Positions 45,001 to 54,645 of a DNA stretch of 64,000 nt are shown one piece after another. The notes under the pieces were generated by a model. That model made no database searches. It had not been told where the DNA came from and worked only from the letters and a program-made list of their open reading frames with translations. Source of the stretch: Nematostella vectensis (Eukaryota; Cnidaria; Anthozoa; Actiniaria; Edwardsiidae); the NCBI RefSeq assembly GCF_932526225.1, contig NC_064046.1:6931219-6995218 (forward strand), in the 5' to 3' direction. The position numbers and the translations under genes were made by a program. Position 1 is the stretch's first letter. Every line of letters begins with the position of its first letter.

Positions 45001-47060
45001 AAAACATCACCACAAAGCTTTCGACTTTATTCGAACCGTAAACATGAGCCACCTTTGTTTTGCATCTATATACAGTTAGCACCAAGGTAATCAGGGGAAT
45101 GAGTTCTACTCAATCTATTTCTTTCTCTTGTAGGGCAATCTTTCCAATAATTCATTTCAGTCTCAACCTTTTTTCAAACATAAACAAACAATTGTAAGAT
45201 AAAACTATACAAAGAAGTATTACGTATATATAATACTCTGATGTATCTTTTAGTCTAAATGTGCATTAATTATAATATATTGCAAATTTAACTACAGTAG
45301 TTCCCTTACCCACATATAAGAACATGGAAATTAAGAACCTGTTAGGCTAAAATTTGGTATCTTATATTATAGAGCCTTACTATAAATGTAAAAGAAATTG
45401 TCCAAAAATTCTTAGGCTAAAATCTTATAAAAAGCAGGTGGAACTACTGTATCTGATTCTAGATCATGAATGTACAATGTAGACAACATGCGAACAGCAG
45501 GAACACCCACAGATTTCAAATGAATTCCATGCACATTTGAAACAAAAAATAGATATTCCTTACCCAGTAACATAATGGACACTGACAATAGGGTTAATGG
45601 CTAATTGATACTGTAAAATCTACAATTTTAAGAAAAGAATTTGATATCAAACAGCTAATTTCAGTCTATTTTGTGTTTCACTATTTGGGACACCTGTGGT
45701 AACAGAGTCATAAAATGCAACTGATTTTTTTCATGATCCATAGAAGTCTGCAAAATCTTGCAATATCCAACCCTCTGTGCCACTAGCAATTCACTAGTAT
45801 ATGCTTTGTGACCCAATCTCTATTTATGTTATTCCACAATCTATGTATTTATTCAGTTGAAAAGCCAGATAAGCAATTTATAATCACTGAAAATTTCACT
45901 GTTGTGGAAAATCATGTCATTTGCCAACAGCTTCAAGACCTAATTTAATGTGGCATGAACAATAAAAAATGGCTTAAGGTACATTATTGCTTGGTCTATT
46001 TAAAAAAATAGATATTTTTTTTTAAATGTGTGATACATGTTTTCTTTGCATATGTTTCTTTGTTCAGTATTATATATATGTTTTATATAACAATTGCAGT
46101 TATGAAAAATTAATAAAAAAATTAAAATATATTCTAATTTAATGCCCAGGTATTCTATAGCACTCTTTTTACTCTTATTTTTTCTAAACAATATTGAAGA
46201 AATAAAACCCATATCCTGTGTCTGTCTAGGTGTTTACAGACATGTGGGGATGTTGGGAGAATTGATAAAAAATTTGAAAGACATGGATATTATTTTTCTG
46301 TTTCTTGGCCCGGTATTTTACTTGTTGAACTTATGTGAGCTTACTAGAAGCTTGTGTTCCTCAGTTCTTTTATACGTAATAAGATTTTAAATGTGAAGTG
46401 CTTGAACATGGTTTGTATAAGTGCTATATAAATACTGTGTATATAGTATATATATGTATAAAATGATAAATGCAATGAGCATGAAACTGTTTACACCTAT
46501 TTACCACTAAATGATGGCACATTGAGGGTGGTCAAAGCAATTTTAACCCTAAGAGATCAAGAAACACTAAAAACAAACACCTTTTCAGGTTTCATGAATG
46601 TTATTAAGGAGCCATCTCTGCTGTAGATTTGCTCATTCTATGCTGGCACATGTCCTCTACACCCCTTAGGGACATAGCATTTGGTAGAATTTTATATCCT
46701 CAAAGATAGGATGATTAACCTAAAAAAACCCAAAACCTTTCTTGTACTAATAAGTGTTATGATATGGCATTTACACTAAAAAATATATTCATACACAATA
46801 TTTTTTTATCATATTTAAAGGCGGTATTTTTATAGCATCCCTCAGATTTCCCAGTCAGCCCTGCGTGCAGGATCTAGTCTCGAAAATTTTGTTACCTCGT
46901 GCCCCCGAGCAGCTAGTTCTTGTGCAATTCTCCTCATCCCAATGTATGGACTTCCCGCCATCATCGGATATCCCACGATCTTGGCGGCATCGCTACACTC
47001 CATGCCGAGCAGTGCATGATACAAAATCACCACAAATACGAAGGTATTAGAAGACGCCAT
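38724..47060 (-). CDS. UDP-glucuronosyltransferase, five exons, complete
   Basis: Exons on the minus strand are 47060-46896, 43206-42594, 40662-40459, 40128-39840 and 39003-38724. They sum to 1551 bp, coding for 516 residues plus stop. All introns are GT-AG and phases match. Residues 1-24 form a signal peptide. The acceptor-binding half carries IITDCSMPCG with the catalytic-dyad aspartate. The UGT signature spans exon 4 (EWLPQNDLLANKKTRVFVSH to GDQPDNA). A C-terminal anchor (LLDVMLFMGVVLLSVAIVIW) precedes a short lysine tail ending KNKTQ, a KxKxx ER-retrieval pattern. It should transfer sugar from UDP-glucuronate or UDP-glucose to small lipophiles in the ER lumen. The usual catalytic His position reads GSPYIG, so Pro replaces His. 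It is the only clear host gene here. Confidence 0.92.
39236..39525. repeat. 25-bp minisatellite in UGT intron 4
   Basis: About 11 copies of CTTACCCTCCAGGAAGTCC plus six variable bases, spaced exactly 25 bp for the first ten. Read in the gene's sense (minus), each intact unit contains AGGGTAAGT, a near-consensus 5' splice site. Seven units keep GTAAGT intact. Confidence 0.9.
39840..40128 (-). other. UGT exon 4 (UGT signature)
   Basis: The acceptor TTGAAATCAG opens the signature exon with IKIVEWLPQNDLL, VSHLGLNSLYESGYHGIPVV and PIYGDQPDN. The donor is GTACGT. Confidence 0.93.
40459..40662 (-). other. UGT exon 3
   Basis: The acceptor ATCTACAG opens GHILIGPVN. It continues with GVIIVSFGSN, the start of the nucleotide-sugar domain, and ends in TVFWRQR before GTAAGT, phase 1. 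Confidence 0.9.
41265..41834. mobile_element. hAT-like MITE in UGT intron 2
   Basis: CAGGGCTTCTGGAATTGCGC at the left pairs with GCGTAATTCCAGAACCCCTG at the right. ATAAGA flanks both ends (41259-41264 and 41835-41840). The 570-bp interior is full of CGCGTAATTTGGC or CGCGTAATTTAGC repeats and is non-coding. Confidence 0.8.
42594..43206 (-). other. UGT exon 2
   Basis: The acceptor CTCCATAG precedes GTAACC (VTLLVSS). It encodes most of the aglycone-binding domain, including FDLIITDCSMPCGAVLAEYL, and ends in DYAFPTLP before GTAAGA, phase 1. Confidence 0.9.
43207..46895 (-). other. UGT intron 1, non-coding
   Basis: 3.7 kb of AT-rich intron. It holds a cluster of GTTACAGACGTTAC-type motifs (43730-43880, 44480-44520, 44690, 44870) within a possible element bounded by CTCGCCACCA inverted ends (about 43362 and 44898), plus a separate TA-flanked MITE. 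Confidence 0.55.
45293..45451. mobile_element. TA-flanked MITE (Tc1/mariner type)
   Basis: TACAGTAGTTCC at 45293-45304 and its exact inverted copy at 45440-45451 bound a 159-bp AT-rich interior. The outer TA at each end would be the target duplication. Confidence 0.75.
46896..47060 (-). other. UGT exon 1
   Basis: Encodes the start Met, signal peptide and the first strand-helix unit (KIVGYPMMAGSPYIGMRRIA). It ends at GAG before a GTAACA donor, phase 0. The catalytic histidine position is Pro. Confidence 0.9.
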
Positions 47061-47594
47061 TACTATACTTAAAAACAGTACACCGCGGGCTCAGCTGACA
47101 AGCAAACGATATATGAAGTACCTACCTGCTAATTGCGGTACCAACATCATCCTCCAGCCCCCCACCCCTCCCACAAATTGAAGAAAGGTCCGTGTTTGCA
47201 TAAACAGTTTGTTTGTGATTTTAATGGGCAGCCCAAAAGGAGTATAAAGGAGTGTAATTTTAAGTTGGTAAAAAAAAAAACAGTTTATTGTGAAAGATAT
47301 TGCAAGAGACCGGGGCTCAAACCATTTGTTTGAAGAGGTAAGGGATGGGTCATTATTTAACGGGTAAAGAACGGGTGCTCTGTTCGGGGGAGGGTTGCGA
47401 TTTTTTGAGCGTATCGATTTGGAGAGGGCCTCAAATTTTGAAGGTTTAGGGGAGGGCCTTATTTTTTGAACAGGTATTCTGATCAATTTCTCCTAAAAGT
47501 CTGGAATTTCATTTTTTTTTCTCTCTGGAGAACCCCAAACCCCTACAATAGATAAATGAATCTGATGCACATTCTGTTTGCACTTTCAGTGCAA
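47061..47594. other. UGT upstream region
   Basis: No gene. On the minus strand a CATATATCG stretch lies about 50 bp upstream of the UGT start codon (rough TATA candidate). Otherwise there is nothing supportable. Confidence 0.3.
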
Positions 47595-47689
47595 ACTTTT
47601 CATACGTTTTTCAGTGTTGAAGTCTTTATACTGCTTTAGCCATGGAGATTGGTCGAACTCTAAGACTCGGTGAACTTTAGTTACTTTAA
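47595..47689 (-). pseudogene. Polinton polymerase fragment beyond the insertion
   Basis: Matches 450-505 of copy 1 and encodes RVLEFDQSPWLKQYKDFNTE before losing similarity. It is the distal side of the TTAA element's target. Confidence 0.8.
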
Positions 47690-47780
47690 CGGGGAACTGC
47701 AAGCTAAAAACAACCAGGTCTTATACTTAGGTGTAAAAACAAAAAATACGCTTAACGTAGGTGTTTTCGCGCGGTTATAA

Positions 47781-48386
47781 CACAGGTAGCCCAGGCAATG
47801 GTTGCTTGTCGTAGCTCGGAATTCGGCTGTTCTGAGAGGGGACGATTAAAGCGTGTTTTTTTTTTTTTTTTTTGTGAAATGTTGTCAATAAAATTGCCTT
47901 AGAACTTAGAACATGCCTTCTTGTTGTCAGATTCACGTGTAATAAACGATTTTTTTTTTTTGGGGGGGGGGGGGGCTATCAACAGAATTTATGACTTCTC
48001 TCTCCCCACTAAAGAAAGATACAAGGTTGGAGGCGCCATTTTCGGTAGCACTCAAATACCGTCGAAATTCGAGAAGAAAAAACAACAAACTAAATATTTT
48101 TATCTCGCAGACCTATGCCAGGGTACACTTACATTCGATATGTGGCAAAACATCCGAGCTAAACTATTTTCCCTGGCCGCTAGCCGTATTTTAAAGCGAG
48201 AAAGTAGCCACAATTACCCTTGACCGATGCCGTTGGACAATTAGTTACGCTTGACCGCGCTGGGAGGGAGAGCAAACTATATTACCCTCCCCGCCAGGTG
48301 GGAAAATGTCGCGCTCGGCCGGTCTGGGAACTAAGGCAAACTATTTTACCCTCCCTACCCAAGAGAGCAAACTTCGCGCTCTGCCA
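47781..48386. repeat. Left inverted arm of foldback element
   Basis: Matches the complement of 50923-51504. Includes an A/T run and a G run near 47853-47976 and GGCGCCATTTTCGGTAGC near 48031. Confidence 0.88.
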
Positions 48387-50269
48387 TTGTTAGGCCATCC
48401 AATTCGAACGCGAGTTGACCAAGACTCTCCAGTGGAAAACCCGCGATGCTGTCAACGGCGCATTACTGACTGTAGTAGATACGGATTTCACACTTTTTCA
48501 CGATCTCAAATTCAGTATTATCAGTTTGCGGAGCGAGATTGTCCGCAATTCAACATAAACAGGTAAGTTTTAAGGTGACAGCATTTTTTATTTTTAAATT
48601 TTTAAAGTATAAACTTGGCCAAGACAAACAACAGAGAAGGCGAAGAGACGGACTCAGATTGCAATCCTTCGAATTTTGTTTGTAGGTAGCACACTCGAAT
48701 CTTTTGAAGACTTTCTTCACAAATGGAAAGCGCGATGTGAGTCTCAAAATCGCTGTAGGATATCACTAGGTAAGTAATCTGTTATCGTTTATTTCAGTCT
48801 AATTTATTTGAGTTGCCCTACTGAGGAGCTAAATGTGTGAATTCAAAATGTGTGAATTGTTGTTTGAAAAATCTCCCGTTCTACAAAACGGTGCTATGCC
48901 AGCAGAGCTAAACAGGAAGGTTTTTATTTATTTCCAATAAAACAAAATCTCTATATGCCAGACCATTACAGTTATTATCATAACTTTTCCTAAAAAAAAG
49001 TTCGCGCCGAAGTTGGCAACTTCTTCATTGCGAACCTACTTCAGCATGTTTTAAGTTCGAGAAATTACCAACATTTAATAATCTAGTTTTCACATCACGA
49101 AAAGGTTTTTAAGAGTACTGAATTAAAGTAGAAGTCATCTTGTGTTGGAAAGCTTCACACCTGTGACCTAACACGATGTGCGGTTCTAATATGAAATAGT
49201 ACTCAAAGCGCAACACAAGTGAGAATCGGTAAAGCGCAAGAAAATCAAGCAGATGCGCTTCCTCTTGCGCTTGCATTCCAGTGAGAATCAGGAAATTACT
49301 TGCTCTGCGCTTGCGCTTACCCCAAGTGAAAAACAACCTTTAGTCTATTCTCTCATTGCCCGGAATATGATATATGTGTCAAGGAAATATAAAAAAATAG
49401 AATGATTCTCTATTAAAAATACATAAATCACAATTATTATGCAATTTCACGGGAGGTGGTTGAATGCTTTTCTATACCATATATTTAACTGGGACATTAT
49501 CCGACGGGTATTTAACCTTCCTGATCACAGCTGTGTGCACCTTTGATGCTTGAGCAGCTTGTTTGATAGGTATAACTTAAACAGCAGGACAGCAGCAGCA
49601 GGTTAAATACCTGTCAGATAATGGATGTTTAATTTCTATAAATGAAACTGATCTAGTGATTTTTGTTGTATGAACATCAAAGCTAGCTAGAGTTATCTTG
49701 GCACTGTGCACGATTTCGTCTTTTAGGTCTTTATTAGAATATAGAAACTATTATAAGAATGCAATGCACCTGGTGCTATTGCATTGTGATTCCTTTAGCT
49801 ATTTAGTAATTACTTGATTATACATTGTATTTCAGTTTACGTTCGTTTATCGTCTATCAAAATACTCCTATTGTAAAGATTGTCACGAAAACCGCGGAAT
49901 ACCGGAAGTCCTCTCCCAAGAAATACGAGACCAATTTTCATAATAATGCCGTGGCTATGCAATGTTTTATAGCGAGAAAAAAGTATAAAACTAATTTGGA
50001 AATCCAGAAATCATATTTTCGATATTTCAGATGTCTCTATCGACTCTCGGCATTTCAGTCGCATGAAAAAACATGACATTTTAAAAACTGATGGGGATGA
50101 TGGGCACTATGGGTGTGGTCAACAGCAATTTTTGCCCCTAAGAGATAGAAAATCGGGTGTTGTCAGAGGGTTTTTTAACCGGAAGAGATAGCAGAGTCGG
50201 AAAAAACATTAAACTTCCCCTAAGGAATAGCAGTATTTACACAATAAGAGAATAGCAGAATTGGGAATA

Positions 50270-50617
50270 TCATGTAAGGAATAGTTGGTTGGAACTACTA
50301 TTCAGGTCGTTTCTCAGTACACTCCAGGGCGGCGACATGATCTCCTTTGCATTTGAATTTAGATGTTCCCACTCATTTACAAACTCGGCTGCTTGCCCTT
50401 CGTCTAAAAACTGTTTTTTTCTAAGGCCAGGGTACCCTTGCTCCCGAACATAATTAATCATACTTTTCACACACTTTACGCCAAAGACTTCGTCAACGGC
50501 TCTTTTTACTACGACCTTTCTTGCAGGCGCTATGTTTTCCTTGTTTTCTTCTGTATAGTGGTCAATAATATCGTTTAATTGTGCAAAGCTCTTTTTGCTC
50601 TTCTTATAATTTAGCAT
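50270..50617 (-). CDS. Hypothetical 115-residue ORF in the foldback element
   Basis: The frame starts MLNYKKSKKSFAQLNDIIDH. It is lysine- and glutamate-rich with KENIAPARKVVVKRAVDEVF and a C-terminal NEWEHLNSNAKEIMSPPW. It is soluble and probably helical, and no family is recognised. Position between the long arms suggests either a remnant element gene or captured host exon. Confidence 0.35.
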   Translation of the reverse strand: MLNYKKSKKSFAQLNDIIDHYTEENKENIAPARKVVVKRAVDEVFGVKCVKSMINYVREQGYPGLRKKQFLDEGQAAEFVNEWEHLNSNAKEIMSPPWSVLRNDLNSSSNQLFLT

Positions 50618-50922
50618 GACCCTTCAAACGAAATATAGATATCAAAATGTGAATATAAATATTCAAAAGTGCTCGCACAGGTTCGCACCATGTAACTGAA
50701 ATACGTGTTTGAAATAGAATCACTCTTACCATGTTTTCGCTCCAGTAAATTCCTTCACGACTTCAGCCTTTTAGGAAGTAGCGCTTAACCTTTCATTGTT
50801 TTCATTAGATCGTTTAAGGCCGCCAAGAGGATTAAGTTTAGACATTTTTTGATAATAGACAAGCTCAGGTATCGATCAGCTGGTGGGGTTTTCCCGCCCA
50901 ACGGATGTTTTGGTCAATTTCG

Positions 50923-51504
50923 GCAGACCGCGAAGTTTGCTCTCTTGGAGAGGGAGGGTAAAATAGTTTGCCTTAGTTCCCAGACCGGCCGAGCGCGACA
51001 TTTTCTCACCTGGCGGGGAGGGTAATATAGTTTGCTCTCCCTCCCAGCGCGGTCAAGCGTAACTAATTGTCCAACGGCATCGGTCAAGGATAATTGTGGC
51101 TACTTTCTCGTTTAAAAATACGGCTAGCGGCCAGGGAAAATAGTTTAGCTCGGATGTTTTGCCACATATCGAATGTAAGTGTACCCTGGCATAGGTCTGC
51201 GAGATAAAAATATTTAGTTTGTTGTTTTTTTCCTCTCGAATTTCGACGGTATTTGAGTGCTACCGAAAATGGCGCCTCCAGCCTTGTATCTTTCTTTAGT
51301 AGGGAGAGAGAAGTCATAAATTCCGTTGAGAAACCCCCCCCAAATCGTTTATTACACGTGAATTTGACAACAAGAAGGCATGTTCTAAGTTCTAAGGCAA
51401 TTTTATTGACAACATTTCACAAAAAAAAAAACGCTTTACTCGACCGATCTCAGAACAGCCGAATTCCGAGCTACGACAAGCAACCATTGCCTGGGCTACC
51501 TGTG
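50923..51504. repeat. Right inverted arm of foldback element
   Basis: Complement of the left arm. Divergence starts inside 50923 where GCAGACCGCGAAG no longer matches. Confidence 0.88.
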
Positions 51505-51622
51505 GTTATAATTCGTTTTCGAGAAATTCGATGTTTCGCCGCCATCTTGGATGTTTTGCTCGTCAGCGCATAAGCTGTCAGCGGTCGCTTTTGTGACGTA
51601 CAGTATGAACAAGGTGGCGTTT

Positions 51623-54445
51623 GTTCCCGCCTTATGCAAATATTTTTTCTCATCGCGGGCGCGCCTCTTCGAGTAACACTCGGACTACTCCCTGTAAACT
51701 TGCTGCGAGTTGTAATCACCGAGGTTTCAGCACATCAAATTCAGAGACAAAGTCTGATGCTACTTCGTAGGACGCAGAACATCAATTAGGGGGAAAACTG
51801 TTTAAAACAAGATGGAAAAAGTGTGACAGAAGACCATGAAGTCAAACCCATTATGTGCGACTTCATGTACTCAAACGACTGTTCGATAAGCTTACAACAG
51901 AACTTATCGTTTGATCCGCCACAACTACCTGGATCTAAGTACTTTTCCACGTACTAGAAAAACTGTAAGTGATATTTTGAAATATTTTGAAATACTGTTG
52001 TAAATAGAAGGCATTTAGCAAATTGGAAAAAAACCGATAAGAGTAAGTGTTTACATTCAGCTTTTTTAGCGAGGGAAATAGTCGATGAAGTAGATTTTTT
52101 TAGATTATTTGTTGATTTTATTTATACTTACTTATTGTATGCTAGCTCTTACTGCCGAACAGACCTTCTAATAAAATTGTGTAGATGAACTGCTAAAAGT
52201 TGTGTATTTGATTGTATACTCTCCTCTCAGTGAGTCTTTGCATTAAAAGCTGTTGTAAAATGAGGGCCGTTCTTCGGGGATTGAACAGAGTAGGAGAACT
52301 GGTATAAAGAACCTGAAGGAAAACAGAATAAGTTACATGCTATCCAATAATAAGACAAAAAAATCTATCTGGGTATAGCAAGCATAATACAGTTTATATG
52401 TGGGCTATGTGTGCAGAATCAAAAACAACTCCTCTTTCCTCGAATGGCTCCAATCTCTTGAAAATATTTCATAGTCTCGGAGAGTGTTGATACAATGAAA
52501 TGATCAGTCATCAATTGTTTCGGAATTAAAATTGCTGTCTTGTTTATTAGATGATTTGGCCAAAAAAAAACTCTCAAAGTATACCAGATTCAATTCAATT
52601 CTTCAGTTCTGAAATACCAAACTCTACTAGAGACTATGATTAACATGCTTACTGGAATTAAAGCGCCAAATCATAAAAACAGGCTTATATTTACGGTAAA
52701 ATTCTTGTAAAAAGCAACCCTTTTTTCAGTGCATTTCAAGTAATCATGCAGTAGAGAGCGTGCATGGTATGGTGTTCACCATCTTGGTAAAATATGAACA
52801 ACTATAACAAATTTGGAATCACCATAACAGCATCAAGACTTCCCTAGTAAGCCTCACTAGTCAGCTCCCGGGACAATTTTTCTTTGTCTAGAAGAGGGGG
52901 TTTAAAGGAAAATAGAAAGAGGGGGTTTAGAATGATAGAAATAGGGGTTTTATTTCAAAATCTGTCTCTAGCTTTTGGCACTTGGTGATTTTAGCCCCTA
53001 GTTAGCAAAGCTTTTACTGTGTTCACATAGTAGGTAGCACTAAGCAATAAGCTAATAAATGTTCATATAAAATAAGACAAGACAACTCCAGGCTACAGGC
53101 AAGGGGTACACTATACAAAATCATAAAAAAACTAGTTCAGATATTGGCAGTGTGTGGTGCCAACATGATTTTGTCCATAGAAAACTAAAAGGGTTGATCT
53201 TTTTGCCCAATCTATTAATGATTGATGTTGATTGTGTTCAAGTAAAAGTCTAACACTGACCCATAACCCTAGGAGAACACTCCAAGCAATTTAGTGCTGT
53301 GTGAGATTCAGATATTTGCAATTCTATATAAACAAGTCTGTTAGTATATTCCACATAGTCAAAATAATTGTAGATTCACATATATAGCACAGCTGCACAA
53401 CCTTTTATTGTGGTACAGGTGTGAAGCATGAAGTTATTCTTTTTAGGTTCTTCATCAGTGCAATCCTTGCATTTAAACATTCTCATATACTGGTAACATT
53501 TGATTGGACTTTTATCATATAGAGGTGGGGAATGCAGTCATCAACCACATTCCAGAAATGATAAGCAGCACATCACATTGTGATTGCCACCAAATGAACA
53601 AATAAAATGACTGTTTGTACAATAGTATTTTAAGTCACTAGCTTGATTCTTCATTTTTAGAGCATAACTCTAATCAAAAAAATATTTTGCTGCTATCTGA
53701 GCATTGGCATGTTCTTTAGCATGTTCTTAAAATTTGGTGAAACCCCAGCCTGGACGTTCTTATAAAAAAGGTTCTTATAAAAAAAGGAGTGTATTTATTA
53801 TAACTTACAGTACTTTCATATTATGAAAGAGTCCAAATACCAGCAGACAGTCAAGAGGCTATATTGAAACACTACAGTAGGCATCCATGAGTTCAAATAA
53901 TTGTGTAAAAAGTAGCCAATAAAATGATGGTTGTACTTTATTGACTGAAAACCATTACAGCATCACTGCAGTATAAATTTCAAGTAATATATAATGTATA
54001 ATTACTTAACATATTTCGCAAAATAAAGAAGAATGAAAACCTGAAGTGTCTAAATAAATTTTCATATTAGCCTAGCGTATGAAGGATGCAATTTCGGATG
54101 TCATGTAACACAATTGACTTCAAAGCAAAGTACTCGAAATGAAGAATATAAGACAAGGAAAATGATTTAAGTTACCTGAATCTTCTGATTCATTTTCAAG
54201 TACTTAAAAGCTTATTTTACCCATTTTAAGGCTTGCAATAACTTCATTAGCAGCACGACAAAGTTTTTACGCACATCTACACCGATTCCTCAGATCCAGT
54301 GTCGTGTGGTTGTGATATGCTTGCTTTTGCGTGGTTTTGAGCTTGGATGATTCAACGTGAGGTTGTTTGATGCAACGTGGAATGAGACGAAAACAAATGG
54401 CTGCCACAAAGTTTCAGCGGTAATCCCAAAGATCAACACAGACCA
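51623..54445. other. Non-coding interior of the TTAA element
   Basis: 2.8 kb of AT-rich sequence with no supportable ORF, RNA or repeat beyond short runs. Confidence 0.5.
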
Positions 54446-54645
54446 CGCCATCTTGTTCATACAGTACGTCACAAAAGCCACCGCTGACAGTTTATGCGCT
54501 GACGAGCAAAACATCCAAGATGGCGGCGAAACGTCGAACTTCTCAAAAATGAATAATAACCGCGCGAAAACACCTACAGCAAGCGTATTTTTTTGTTTTT
54601 ACATCTAAATATGAGTCTTGGTTGTATTTAGCTTGGAGTTCCCCT

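Larger units (their letters stand above)
47781..51504. mobile_element. 3,724-bp foldback element with ~600-bp inverted arms
   Basis: CACAGGTAGCCCAGGC begins the element and its complement ends it. GTTATAA flanks both sides (47774-47780 and 51505-51511). The arms are 47781-48386 and 50923-51504, similar apart from homopolymer length and point differences. Removing it makes the left repeat of the host TTAA element collinear with the right one. The unique centre (48387-50922) holds one 115-residue ORF. Confidence 0.88.
47690..54645. mobile_element. 6,956-bp element with ~200-bp inverted repeats and TTAA duplication
   Basis: TTAA at 47686-47689 and 54646-54649 flanks inverted ends GGGGAACT(G/C)CAAGCTAAA. 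The left repeat is 47690-47780 continued at 51512-51622, because the foldback element is inserted in it. The right repeat is 54446-54645. Excision restores the Polinton polymerase sequence to match copy 1. TTAA targets are used by piggyBac and Kolobok. No transposase ORF was found, so it is probably non-autonomous. Confidence 0.85.
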
